Of a DNA stretch of 64,000 nucleotides, positions 12,417 to 24,011 are shown piece after piece. Below the pieces are notes generated by a model that saw nothing but the letters and a program-made list of their open reading frames with translations, was not told where the DNA came from and ran no database searches. Both the position numbers and the translations under genes were made by a program. The stretch comes from Helopsaltes ochotensis (lineage: Eukaryota > Chordata > Aves > Passeriformes > Locustellidae). How positions within the stretch are numbered: position 1 is the stretch's first letter; each line of letters starts with the position of its first letter. The stretch spans positions 943,180 through 1,007,179 of the forward strand of contig VXBM01000133.1 of NCBI GenBank assembly GCA_013400155.1, written 5' to 3'.

Positions 12417-13139
12417 GTAAGGGATCTTAAGAGATTTTTGAAGTCATTAAAACGAAAGACTGCTTCATATAAGGTCATCAGTACTAGAAGGTTACTGCAC
12501 CAGCAATGCAACAGAAATTTTGCTTGAAAAATTAAGCATTGAAGGTACTAACTTATGGGGAGTCATGACAAATTTTAAAGAGTATTTAGGGTCGGAAGTA
12601 AAGCAAAGCATCACTAATATATGGCTTAAACCAGAGCCTGAAAATTAATAATATTGCCTTCTTGGCTTTGTGACTCCACAAGACACTGATCCTTAAAACA
12701 AGTTTACTACCAAATATATGGTCACAGATGTTCATCTGTTCTTGTAAATTGTTTCTGGTGTTAGAAATCTAGACAAATCAATGGTCCAGCATCGAGTCTA
12801 GTGCCTTAGTTTTGGAGAGGGGAGTATGTCATGCCAATAAACTTACGTGAGAGGGGGACACACCAGACACCAGTGTCCTGAGACTCTGCATACTTTGCTG
12901 TCTGAGCAGCCACATCTTTTAAAGTGGGAGTCAAATCCTGAGAAAACTCAGAAGTTTCCATTTTCCTATGGATATTTCCTTATAGTATCTAAATGCTTCT
13001 GTAGAGTCAGAAGACCCTTGAAAGGCCAATAGCATAAACTCCACACCGTAGTATCTTAGAAATATATATATACCTGAGACATAATCATAATTTCTGTTGA
13101 ATTTCACCATCTCAGATGGCTGTCCTTCTGATGAATTGG

Positions 13140-13270
13140 GGAACTAGAAAGGTAAAGCTCACGTTCTGCTCCTAATCCTGCTGCTGTCTTTGTAACCCTG
13201 CTAATAAGTTGCATTACCTTGCTCTGCCTTAGTTTATCTTGATGGCAATTTATGGTTAATGACACAGACC
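13140..13270 (+). repeat. MIR SINE relic
   Basis: The plus strand follows the MIR core order: a GTTCTGCTCCTAATCCTG-like box, then a diverged TGTGACCTTGGGCAAGTTACTTAACC equivalent, then CTCTGCCTTAGTTTATCTT (compare the MIR CTCTGTGCCTCAGTTTCCTCATCT). Many substitutions show great age, as expected for MIRs shared among amniotes. The minus-strand 135-codon open frame across 13104-13511 overlaps this relic and is not a gene. Confidence 0.6.
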
Positions 13271-13279
13271 TAACGCAGT

Positions 13280-15395
13280 CCTGTGTACTATGGGGAGTTG
13301 TAGTATTAGGAAGCATCACTAAATCTTGTGGTGATGTGTAAATTAGTGTGAGATGGCACCAAAATAGTTTGTGTATTCCTAAAGAGTGAAATAAGTGGAC
13401 GGAGAAAACACAGCTGCCTTGACATGAAGCTAATGAGTTGGCAACAAATGAGGAAACCCCAAAAAAGAAATCTGTGCCTCCTGTGCTTAAAGAAGTGTGC
13501 CCTGAGTGCACAGGGAAGTCATTTGCTTGTATGGCAGAAAGTCATTGCTTCGAAACTCCTTTTGCATATTCTTGAGGACCCGGTGTTCAGAGACGCAGGC
13601 TAACTGCTGCTCAGCCCAGTAGGAACTGAGTCTGCTCATTGGCATTCACACAACTGGGACCTGGTGGAGAATTAATAACAATAAGGTTTTAAACGTTCAG
13701 CCTGACCTTTTAAAGTTACTGACCTGCATTCAGGTTACAAATACACAGCAATTTTCTCTTGAGCTGAAAAGATTCTAAATGTTAAATCAGTAACTCAATC
13801 AGACCAGCAGCCCTTCTCCTCTCTGTTCTCTCGTGCCCAGCTGCCATGACTGGAGTAAAGGAACAAAAATCTATCTAAACATACCCATATCTTACTGTGA
13901 CACCAGTGCTTGGAAGAAGCCCCAGTGACATCAACTAACACAAAGTGACACTTTGTTTAAAAAGTTGTTTCGAATGTCTTCTCCCATTGATCTTCTTTAA
14001 GGGAGATAAATAAACACTGTGTGTGGTGCAGCCAGACTGAGTATTTTTGCTCCTACAAATGTTTATACATTCTCTGGTGGTTGTTTGTAATGCTGTTTGT
14101 TGACTGGAGATTCCAGACCTGTATGTTTGTAATGTATATATTTACAGGAGCAGTGCAGTTTGGGGAGTGCAGTCAGGGTAGTGCCTCTTATGAACACTGC
14201 CAGGTGAATAGTGGGTGGTTTGTTTTTCTCCTCCTTCCAAAGTGGTGAATTTGTCTTTGTGCTGCCAGTGAAAGAGAGGGCTGTGGTGGCAGGAACTTTA
14301 GTAAAGCGGGACCTTCAGGTCCATGAGGAAAGCCATGTAGGATTTGTCTGGTAGGATCAAGTTACTTTAGCTTTTCATCTAATTAACAAATAACTCTATT
14401 GCGCTGTCAGTTCATCCAGTGGTGATGAGGATGATGTGTGTTTTCTCTCAGGAGGAAGTGACTGAGGTTATTACAGATGAAAAAATTTCTGTTGGCTGAG
14501 ACCACTCCTGTTTTACAGTTCTCTTGCCTGTCTTGGAAAAAACATTCCCTTTCTGACTTACTGTTCTTACCAGCATCTTAATCCCCAGGGCAGTGGGATT
14601 GTGTAGAAGATTTGGGGAATGAGGCAGGCACTTTCTTCTACTAAACTGAATGAGCATAGGTGCCTGAACATAATGTATGTGTAGGAAGAGTTCAGCCTAA
14701 TGTCACCATTTCTCCTATAAGGTGGAATTTCCCTTCAACCCATGCTTTTGTTGTGTTTGTGTAAGTTAAAATTACATGTTTTGGGTGTTCCAGCTTGCCT
14801 TGCACTTTCCTTTCTGCTCGTTCATGCACTTTATCTACATTTATTAGACACAGGTTTTGCTGCCTTGTAGTTACCATCACAGAAACCACTCTCATTTGAG
14901 TATAAGCTTTATTGACATGTAACAAATTTTAATTAGTTTTAGTAGCTTGAAACATAAGTTTTGGAAGAGCTGCTTCTTCCTCAGGTTGGCTGTTTATAAA
15001 TCTGCTACTAGAAGAAAACATTTGGTTTTGCCCATGCTAACAATATTTTGATAACATCTAAGAGTTCTTGTGTCTTCGTGGTTTGGAATGAAATCAATTG
15101 AATGACCTTTGTGGCAGGGAAGTATTTTTTTTATTCTACTCTATGCTTGTGAATCTCACCACCCTGACAATAGCTGTTCTGTGAAAATAGGAAGGACCTA
15201 CTGCAATTATGAACTTCTTAATGTAGCCTCTCAAAAGGCAGAGGTCTGTCTGGTGGTCCTGCAGGTTGCCATACTGTTGATGGCCACAAAGCACTGACAT
15301 GTTGGTATGTAGTGGATGCTCTTTTTCGCTTGGCCATTTGGAAATTCAAGGAATTAAATGCATGGGGGGAGGGAAGTGAAAAAATATTTCATTTA
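13280..15395. other. Unique non-coding DNA, nothing recognised
   Basis: AT-leaning sequence with no gene, RNA or repeat that I recognise. Open frames are short and family-less on both strands. Confidence 0.5.
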
Positions 15396-15396
15396 C

Positions 15397-15423
15397 CTGA
15401 AGTCAAACCTGTGAACGCTAGAG
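15397..15423 (-). other. Candidate 27-nt microexon (speculative)
   Basis: On the minus strand a pyrimidine tract ending CTGTCAACTTCAG precedes 27 nt ending in CAG|GTAAAT. The length is a multiple of three, as many neuronal microexons are, and two of three frames are open. The evidence is splice motifs only. Confidence 0.12.
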
Positions 15424-15424
15424 C

Positions 15425-18320
15425 TGAAGTTGACAGAGCAACCTTAATGCAACTTCCCTGTGCTGTTCCAGTCTTTATGTGATCACATGCTGGTTTTGGT
15501 TGAAACTAGTCTTTTCATAAAACACCTGATGGATCTGGTCTGTGGAGGAATAGAGATTCTTTAGTAAGAGACCGTTTTCTTTAGGGCCAGTTGCCTCACT
15601 TACTGAAAACACTGGAAGTTATTTAGTATATGAGGCAGAGCATAGCAGAAGACAAAAGGCTGCTTTTATTCTCAAGATTATGGTGAGAGCATACATGTGC
15701 TTAAAGCAAAAAATGTGCTTGAACTGAGTTGCTTGTAAAATCAGACATCTTTAGGTGGGTTGCAAAGCAAGCTAGTATTTCTGCTTTCACTTACCAGTTC
15801 ACGTACTCCTTTTAACTCTTCACTGTTTCTACCTTTTAAAACATCCTGTTTGATTTCCTTTCAAGCAAAAAATAAAGTCAATACCAGTAGTAACAGCCTA
15901 CCCTGGTCTTGCATCACTTTTCTGGTATGCAAAAGACTTCTTTTTTTCTTTTTTGTGGGTTTTTTTCCTTTCTCTCCCTTTGAAATTGCAATTTCCAGGA
16001 TTTGAACTTTCAGTTGGTAGGAAATGCACTATATTCCACATTTATCCATTGACACAAGTGCACACAACTCTTCCTGACACTTTGACAGTTTGGTGGAGAT
16101 GCTGCTCTAAGTAGAATGTGTCTGTCTGTAGCCAGGTCCATTTTCTAAGCACTGAGAATTCAGCTGTTTTCTTGCAAAATCTTTCTTTTTTTTCATATTT
16201 TATTACTGCAGAGAGAATACAAGGAGTGCTTGTTCCTTTCTTTCTTTTTTTTTCCCTCCAGTTGACACAATCAGTATTATTTGAAGAAAAAAAAATTGCA
16301 CGCAGAATGGGAAATAGGGTGGGAAAATGTAATAGGAGCTGTGAATCTTTTCTGTCTTGTCTGAGTAAATGAGAGCTGATGAGAGATGCAGCACAATGAG
16401 GTCTAGGGAATGCTTGCTGAACTGGTATATAAAGATTGTTTCATTTTGCTTCATTTCATTTTACTGTATTGAATTTGAAAGGGAAAATTGCAGCTGACAT
16501 GAAAGTTTGCTGTGGAAACACCTTCGGTTGCAGTACCCTTGACGTGAACCTGGGCAAACATGAAAAGGAACGTTAAATAAAGTAGTGTATGCATTGTTTA
16601 GGTGTGCTTCAGAAGCTACTTTTTGAAGAGTGCCCTTTCACAAAGAATGTCCCTGCCTCTCAGGTTATTCTGCTTCTTCTGTTTTTAATCTCTTAAGGTG
16701 TCATTCTGGATTGTCTTTTGTGTTTTTCGTAATTTATAGTAGGGAGAGACTGAGTCAAAACCATACTGATTAGTAAGACTATGTGATAACATCATTTTTG
16801 AATGTCATTTTCAAGAAGACTGGAGGGAGATTATTTCTTCTTCCGTATATGCCCACCCTAAAGGTTCTTCTCCTTTTCTCATATGTGTATAATTTAGGGC
16901 AATTTGGTTCTAGGTGGGGCAGTACTACAGCAATGTGCTCCTCACCAGACCATTTTACTTTTACCTTGCGTCTTACAAGCTGCAGTGCTTCTGTCTAGCT
17001 GGAGGGGTTGCACATTGTTTGCTGGAAGGAGCAGGTGTGAGTCAGGTTAATCTGAAAGTTGTTTTTCTTGTGCTACCTTAGGCATCGTAAATTCTCAAAA
17101 AATGGGGAACACAGGAGTTTTTATGTCTAAATCAAAGTCAATTGTGTGTCTAAGGTAATGCATCGTGAACAGCAAACATCGCTGTGTAAAAGCTCTGTCA
17201 ATGCAGACTAAGGTTTGACACTCCTGCCAGAGCCATTACCCTTGGGAGAGATCTTTGATGATAAAAACATCTAAAAATGAAACTTTTTTTCGAATCTAAA
17301 TATGTAAATTGTAATGTTCAGAAGTAAGATTCAGCATCCTTGTCTTCAGAGTTCAGCTGGTATGTTCTGGTGGCAGGTTCATGTCTTGAGCAAATTTAAG
17401 ACTCTTCTCCTGGAAAAGTTTTTTACCTTCTGGATTTCTGTGAGGTAGGCATGCTTGGCAAGCCTTTGCCTGGATAGCATTATGCTTTGTACACACCTTC
17501 CCTAATCAAAGTCCCAGAGAGTGAAGAGGTGGGAGTAGCATTGGTGGGCACTGGAAGAGAAACGAAGGGGGGTGGTTTTACTTTTCTCCAAGCAAAGGGG
17601 TGGCTTAATGGCATTGTGTAATACAGCTCTTCTGCTACTCTGAGGGTTAGGGAATGATTGGGTAGGTTATTTAATTCCTCCCCCCTCCACCCCTGCCATT
17701 ACCACTGCCTCTAAATGGAGACCTGCAAGTGCAAGGGTACCCATAGGGACGTCAGTGTCTCTGGGTGTGATTCATTCCAAGGAGCATCGTTCAGCTCAGT
17801 ATCTAAAATCTGGGTGTTGCCAAGTGCAGTGGATTCATGATCCTAGTGCAAGCTCAGTCCACCGTTTTTCATGGCTGTGGTTCGGGAAGTGGAAGGGTTC
17901 CTCATTGTTTGTTTTTATTCCAGATAAACTTCATAGGCTCAGACAGGGAAATCTAGGATAACAGAAGAGAAGTGACAAAACCAAAATTCTTCTTGAGCTA
18001 GAGTAGATAGCTCATGGAAAAGGGAGAAGGTGTTTCCAGTGTCGTGAGTAGATGTAATGGCTACGGATCATTAAGAAAAGATCTAAGAATTTAAAAGCTG
18101 ATTGAAATGCAGAACATGTTGGGATATTTGGGGGTGGGCTAAGGCAACCACTCTTTTCTGTAAATTTTTCTAGTCCGAGTCTTTATGCTGTGCAGTCTGA
18201 CTAGCTATGCTATTTCATATACGATAGTAATTCAAGGAATATTCTTTTTAGCAGAATAAACAAATTTTTGCTGCTTGACATGTGAAATGTTTGTGCTAGT
18301 AAATTCCACAGACAGCCTCT
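15425..18320. other. Unique AT-rich non-coding DNA
   Basis: No recognised gene. A strong acceptor-like polypyrimidine tract ends at CCCTCCAG (16261), with a weak GTAAAT donor 102 nt further on; the frame between is open but unremarkable. No interspersed repeat is identified. Confidence 0.5.
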
Positions 18321-18321
18321 T

Positions 18322-18332
18322 CCCCCCCCCCC
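18322..18332. repeat. Poly-C run
   Basis: Eleven consecutive C residues, a mononucleotide tract prone to sequencing and length errors. Confidence 0.9.
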
Positions 18333-18334
18333 AG

Positions 18335-19285
18335 TATTGTTTTGTCTGATTATACAATCTTGAAAGTTTAGAATTGACTGGTTTACAGTAAGAAGCATTA
18401 AGTAAATGCAATTTCCCTATTTTTAATAACAGAAGCTCAAATTTCATGTGAGATCACACCAGTACTCCAGTGTAATTAAGTTTATGGTTTTCTTATGCAC
18501 TTCAAATGCTGTGATATGCAGCTAATAGTATTTTTCAGACAAGTATTAGGACACCTCAGCAGTGATGCCAGTGTGGGATGGTGTCTAACAGCAGTGCAGA
18601 CACCAAAGAACAAAGGAAATTGCAAGACCCTGTTATAATTTGTCTAAAAATATGCATGACAGCAGACCTCTTTTTTTACCTGAGTTTAGAGAGTGATAAG
18701 GCTTTGAATTAGAGTGAAGCTTCGTAAAAGAACCAGGACGAAACAGGATTTTTCAAGCTTGGCTTTAAGTCCAGTGTGTATTGAGAGTGAAATATGGCTG
18801 GATATCAGATCTTCTGCAGCTTGGATTTTGTGTAATGGCTATACCCCAAGTCTATCTTCTGCTATGCAGATTTTTACCATCAGCTGATATAAGACTGCAT
18901 AGGAAGATCTGGAGAAAAACTTTCAATGAACTGTTCATCTGTGTACATGTATACAGATACACTTTTTGTTTGTTTGTTTGCCTGCTTTCTTGCTTGCTTA
19001 AAGGAATCATGATTTTTCAAAACAAGAGCATTCTTTTTTTATTTCTAAGGAAAGAAAATAATACTAAAGATGACTAAGAATTCCAGAGAAGTGAGCTGGA
19101 ATAAGTAAAACAAAATATTTCATTTAATTTGAACTGGTGGAGATTTTTTTGTTTACTGCAAAGAAGTTTTGATTTTCAAATGTTTTGAAGATGAGGGCCA
19201 AGATTTTCATTTTATGAGGAGGAAGAATGTTTCTGACTTGGCTCCATCTGATGTGCTTGCTGAACGCTGAAACTTAAAATTGTAC
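18335..19285. other. Unique non-coding DNA
   Basis: No gene or interspersed repeat is recognised. A short TTTG/CTTG-type low-complexity stretch lies near 18966-18998. Confidence 0.5.
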
Positions 19286-19289
19286 TTAC

Positions 19290-19337
19290 TTCGTCTTGGA
19301 TGTAGAGCTGGATCCGCACACAGTGTGTGTGACCGCT
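19290..19337 (-). other. Candidate 48-nt cassette exon
   Basis: On the minus strand a TTATTCTAATTTACAG acceptor, with a branch-point-like CTAAT just upstream, precedes 48 nt ending in GAA|GTAAGT. The length is exactly 16 codons and all three frames are open. The frame shared with the surrounding open stretch reads SGHTHCVRIQLYIQDE, which looks protein-like but matches no family I can name. It lies 4.5 kb downstream, on the same strand, of the CpG-island donor at 23,796. Exon status is inferred. Confidence 0.25.
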
Positions 19338-19339
19338 CT

Positions 19340-21540
19340 GTAAATTAGAATAAGACCTGATTATTCCGATATCTTGGACTGTCTGGGCCCGAGTCTGAAG
19401 CATGAAGATTTTGTGGTTCTTGAGATTCAGCTTGGTTGTGTATAGAAGTGTTGGAAATGAGCCCCTGATTCCTTTCTGAAATAATTCCCTCTGATACAAT
19501 AGGGCTGTCAGGCTTGCTGACAGGAACGGCAAGGTTCTCACATGTCAGTAAAGCCTCTCTCCTCCCTTGGAAAGCTGAAGAACAGCTTGCTTTACGTGAG
19601 CATTTAGGGACACGGCAAAGACCAATAGGTGATACGTGGGCCATGTTTTCAGTCACCTCTCCAGCTCCTGAGCTAACTCCTGTGCCGTGCTTAGCTGTGT
19701 TGTGGGGACAGCAGGTCTGGGAAGTCCCTGGCAGGTAGCCACAGAACGGCCCTTCCCTTACTTTTATATTAAAACAGCACATGCAAATGCTAACCAACTG
19801 TTAGTTTTGTTCATGCAGATTTTTGCCCATGCAAATTTAGACTGCTGGTTTCCTTCATTACACATAAAGAGCTTGGAATGTCCTTTTGAGTGGGAAGTAA
19901 TAGCAAGGATAGTTTAGTAGCACCACTTTTTATTCTGTTTGCTCCTTAATCAAACGGGAACCACGCAGACTTCGGTGTGACTGGTGCAGCAGTGAGGACC
20001 ACGGGGTTTGGCCCCACAGGTATTAACTTGTGTTAGTCCTGTGGGGAGCTTTCTTTGTCTGATATCTGCCTTTTAGGGGGACTGTTGGGGGTGGGAAGCA
20101 GCACAGTGGGGACAGGCAATGGGAGTACCTGCTGTGGCTTCGACTGCCCATTGCTGGCTGGGAAATGCTAATTGACATTTGAGAATGTACTTTATATGAG
20201 AAACTGATGAGTGAATGGAAATTAAAACAAAAGGGTTGAAAATAGAGCTGTAATCAATCTAGCCCTGTGTCTCAATAAGCCAGGGGCAGTATTTCATAGT
20301 GAATTTGGGGTAGATATTGCAGCAAGTGACACAATAGCAGGGGGTCTTCCCCCTACTCCCTCCTCCCCTTCCATTAAATCTACATTTGGAAGGTGGATGG
20401 TGCTGACTCATAAATTAAATTGGGGTAATACATACAGTGTATATATATTTCTGTCACTTTGTCTCAAATTAAACACGAACCTTCTCCCCTGACAAGATGA
20501 TAGAAAAGTTAATTGCTCGCCCTGGCTTTAAATTGGAATTTGAATTTGCAAAATGCTAAAGGTTTATGAGATCTAAATCATGAGGAGCTTAAATTACATT
20601 CCTGTGATAAAATATTAATAAATCAATTAAAACATAAGCCGAGTATAATATTACTTTTTTTGTAGGAACCTTGAACACAATAATTCATTAGAGTGTGCAG
20701 TAACAATTATTGTATCTTTTTTAATTTTCTTTTTTATTAGTTTCTCTTTTCTTAAACTGGGGAAAAGGCAACATCAGAGGGAAAACACCACACAATGGTG
20801 GAATATTATCCTGGTACCAAATCTAGTCATCTCCTAGTAACGCTGCATGTACATACAAAAGCATCTGAACACCCTGAGCTCCACACATTGCACCATGGCT
20901 CCACTGCTCCACTATAACAAGATTCACTCACTGAAAGCTGGGGGCTGTTTTTCCCCTTTTCACCATGGGAAGAAGGGAAAAAAACCTTACTGCTCCTGTT
21001 TTGTGTTTTTTCTTCTCCAGCCTCTTTCCATGCCATTTTAGCATTTTCTTTTTTTTTTTCCTTCTCCCTTCTCTTTATTGGTATAAGATTGGTATGATTT
21101 CAGTGTCAAAATAATCCAAAAATTTGCAGATCTTTCTGTAAAACTTGCCTGAGTTTTGTGTTGAGGAAACTCAGGTTAGAATTGGATTTCATTGCTAGAT
21201 TTTTAGTTTTGTTTTGAACAACTCTCACAGCTCTAATCTTTACATAACCCATTTCTGTGTACTATATAAAGAGCACTTCAGGCACAGTGTGGAACTTAGT
21301 TATTATTTGAGGAAGGAGGTGTTATGCTAGCTCAGCATGCATTTCTTATATGCAAACATTAATACACAAGGAATGCAATTATTACATATACCTGCACACC
21401 TCTAGTGCCTGTGAAGGTGCAGATTCCTTTGTCAAGTGCTTTTTACCTTCTGTGAAGTGACTGGACTGCATGTCTGATACAGCTATGCTCAGTAAAGGGC
21501 CTAATTGCTATTATTACATTATTTGTGTTGGAATTCTCGA
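19340..21540. other. Unique non-coding DNA; AT-rich block at 20480-20730
   Basis: No gene is recognised. The longest open frame of the window (150 codons, minus strand, 19345-19797) has no recognisable domain. The segment 20480-20730 is unusually uniform AT-rich unique DNA with many TAAT, ATTA and AATTAA cores, resembling a conserved non-coding element. A pyrimidine tract occupies 21044-21077. Confidence 0.45.
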
Positions 21541-22020
21541 AAGGTTGTTTAGTACAAATTATGTGTTGGCGCCGAATTGGCAGCTCTGGGGACTGAAGTG
21601 TGCTGCACACATCCGTGGGGTAGGTCCCGTGGCTGAGTGGGCTCTGCCCACCCTTTCCTGCACCTCAGAGTCGTCACAGCCATCGCTCCTGGCGGCCTTG
21701 GAGGCTCTGCTTCAGACTCTCCCGGGTTTGCAATTCGCAGCTTAGACCATGGGTTGTGCAGATCGTGTGTGCCGCAGCCGAAGGGGTTTTTTGACTAAAC
21801 TAGAGCATCCAAATAGATGCCCCAGGCCGGTGCCCCTCTCCGGGGACAAGGGGGCTGTGCGGGAGGCGGCAGGGAAGGGGCGCGCAGCTGCTGCTCCCAC
21901 CTCTCCTGCGAGCAGCCCGCAGCCATCTCTCTCCAGCAGCACGGGGCAGCTGCCTTGGCCAGCTGAAAGCAGCCAGGGCCAGAGTCAGCTGGGGAAAACA
22001 GCGACAAGAGATCCAGGAGC
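21541..22020. other. Moderately GC/CpG-rich shoulder
   Basis: I count about 22 CpG dinucleotides in 480 bp, clearly above the surrounding DNA but only about half of what the local GC content would predict. It includes GGCGCC, CCCGGG and GCGCGC. Short open frames on both strands here reflect GC richness. It could be a weak regulatory or exonic GC patch related to the CpG island 1.7 kb away. Confidence 0.4.
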
Positions 22021-22414
22021 AGGTGGTGGCTTGTGCTTCTAACCACCTGTCTGAGTAATGCTTTCCTGTGCTGCCCAGAAGCTATGGCAGGCTCCACTTT
22101 TGCCTGGATACGGGATCCCTCATGGTGCTCAGGGCCCTCCTCATGGTGAGACCATAATGAGTTCGTTGAAGGATCCTGCTTTGCCCTGCTCCTGGCTGTC
22201 CTAACTTGGGAGTGACCTCAACTTAAAATTAAATCTTAGTTTTCACAGGCTTTTGCATTTGCTGTCCCTCTGCTGATGAGACCAGGCGGGGTCTGTTGCA
22301 GTGATGCAGAATAAAATCAAACTTTGTGTTTCTAAGCACACGTACCATGTCAGTACTGCTAAGCTCCTCATCAATATTAAAGAGTCAGTTGTTGGTTTTT
22401 ACATGCATTGTTTT

Positions 22415-22510
22415 TCGTTTTCCCCATTTCATGAAGTGGGGGATGTGAGAAAAGTCACTTTCCACCAGGCCTCAGGGTCACGTAGCAAACCAGTGGTGGC
22501 GATTTAAGTG
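22415..22510 (-). repeat. MIR SINE relic
   Basis: The plus strand reads as the reverse complement of the MIR core: CCCCATTTCATGAAGTGGGG, then a gapped AGTCACTTTCCACCAGGC, then CTCAGGGTCACGTAGCAAAC and CAGTGGTGGCGATTTAAG. This parallels the MIR minus-strand order CCCCATTTTACAGATGAGG, GTAACTTGCCCAAGGTCACA, CAGTAAGTGGCAGAG. It is highly diverged, hence old. Confidence 0.6.
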
Positions 22511-23053
22511 GTGTCTACATGTGATTTAAGTTATGTCTCCCAGCTGCCCACCCTTGCTCTGAACCTCATCAAAACTGGAGAAATGCCTGTTCGTCAGGAA
22601 GTAAATGATCACTGAGCTTGTTTTGTGCAGACTGAGAAGCAGCCATCAGATGCAATTAGCCTCTTGTGGCTACCAAAATGAGATAGCATTTAAACAAACA
22701 AGCTAAAACTGAAGGTTTCATATCACCAACATGGTCTGATCTTCCTTTGTTATGATTGCAATAGATTGTTGAGGGTTGACCCAGTATTATTTATTCATGG
22801 CACTTGATAATTACATTTACTCAATACATTCCATACTTCACAATTTCTGTTATAGAGTGTGACTGAATCTTTGTGCATTCCTGTAAATAAATTTTTTAAA
22901 TTGGATCGGTCAAAATTCATGTGTGTGTAGGGAGGTGTTCCAGATTTTTCTTGTGTATGGGGATAACTTCCAGCGCAATTTAAGAAGACTTTTAATATCA
23001 AGTTATTTGTCAGTGTTGCCTTTCATTAAATCATAGGAGTTACAGTGGTGAAG

Positions 23054-23245
23054 TCACAGAATCATAGAATGGTAAGGGGTTGGAATGGACCTTAAAGATT
23101 GTCTAGTCCCAGCCCTCACCTGCCATGGGCAGGGACACCTCCCATTAGACCAGGTTGCTCAAGGCCTTATCCAAAGTGACTTTGAACCCTGACAGAGGTT
23201 GGGCAATCCCCAACCTCCCTGGCAACCTGTTCCAGTGCTTTCTCT
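23054..23245 (-). mobile_element. CR1 LINE, 5'-truncated 3' end
   Basis: The plus strand begins TCACAGAATCATAGAATGG, the reverse complement of the CR1 3' tail octamers, then continues with the CR1 3'UTR landmarks: GGTTGGAATGGACCTTAAAG, CTGCCATGGGCAGGGACACC, AGACCAGGTTGCTCAAGGCC and GCAACCTGTTCCAGTGCTT. It is about 190 bp, with the 5' part missing, as in most CR1 copies. CR1 is the dominant LINE of birds. It cannot encode protein. Confidence 0.95.
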
Positions 23246-23579
23246 TTGGCACGCTGTCCTTGCTGGGAGGTGAAGCAGACTGTATGCACAAGAGCATTGC
23301 TGGCTCCTGCCCTGTGCGGAGAAGGAAGATTTTTTTTTTAGCCATGAGTGACATCAGGTGCTTGAGGTGGTGAGTTGAGGCTACGGGCGGGCTCATAAAA
23401 ATGGAGAGGAGGACATGGACGGGTCAGTGCCAGTACAAGGGAGTATCCTACGGTTTTGAGGATCATCCTGTCAAACAATATACTTCACTGTCCCACATGA
23501 GGACTGCCATGTCTTCTTTCCTGTGCCCCAGGGAGGCAGCCAGAGGACGGATGGATGGACAGACTCTGCTATGAGTGCC

Positions 23580-24010
23580 TGCTGGGGGCACTGAGTTTCT
23601 CGCCGATGATGGTAAACACGATCTGGCTCCCGCGCTCTTGTAATCAGGCTTACTCTTGCTGAAACAGAGATTGCTCTATTGCAGTGCCAGGCCTGTAGCA
23701 ATACCAACTGTTAAATAATAAACAGGCCTCGGTTGTTGGCAGCAGCTCCCGGCCCCCCGCCCCCGCCAACGCGCAGTGCCCGTTCCGTGGGTTTACCTGC
23801 CCGCCTGTGCTCTGGAGCGCGGAGCAGTGCCGTGGCCGGCGGAGGTGGGAGCAGCGCGGAGACATCCGTCTCTGTCTCGTCTGCTCGCTTCATTGTTCTC
23901 CAGGGACCTGGGGTGGTACGGCGAGCACGCGGCGCTTGGCAGCGCTAACAGCGGCTGGGCTGTTGTTCTAGATAATATTGCAGCCTTTTGCCTGATGCGT
24001 CGGGTATTTT
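23580..24010. promoter_or_regulatory. CpG island (core 23,735-23,960), candidate promoter
   Basis: The core contains about 25 CpG in roughly 220 bp at about two-thirds GC, so observed/expected CpG is near 1, against strong CpG depletion elsewhere in the window. It includes CCCCCGCCCCCGCC and several GCGC steps. In vertebrates such unmethylated islands usually mark promoters or first exons. On the minus strand a consensus donor (GCAG|GTAAAC, intron starting at 23,796) lies in the core. A minus-strand ATG at 23,893 with A at -3 opens a 97-nt frame to that donor. No TATA box or known gene is recognised. It may also fire bidirectionally. Confidence 0.6.
23797..23893 (-). other. Candidate coding part of a first exon in the CpG island
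   Basis: The frame starts MKRADETETDVSALLPPPPA and stays open to the donor GCAG|GTAAAC at 23,797/23,796, leaving one nucleotide over. Proline/alanine-rich N-termini are common for CpG-island first exons simply because of GC content. The protein is not recognised and the exon could be wholly 5'UTR or lncRNA. The upstream boundary (transcription start) is probably between 23,900 and 24,010. Confidence 0.22.
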
Positions 24011-24011
24011 A

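Noticed and set aside
13104..13511. 135-codon open frame on the minus strand
   Set aside because: It overlaps an antisense MIR relic, so part of it is repeat-derived; no family match.
16262..16362. Segment after a strong CCCTCCAG acceptor
   Set aside because: The paired donor (CTGA|GTAAAT) is weak and the translation is low-information Lys/Glu/Cys.
19345..19797. 150-codon open frame on the minus strand, the longest in the window
   Set aside because: No domain, signal or family resemblance, and a single unspliced frame of this length is expected by chance across 128 kb of strand. No CpG or promoter at its start.
21261..21290. TATATAAAG box
   Set aside because: Isolated TATA-like words are common in AT-rich DNA; no CpG, initiator context or open frame follows.
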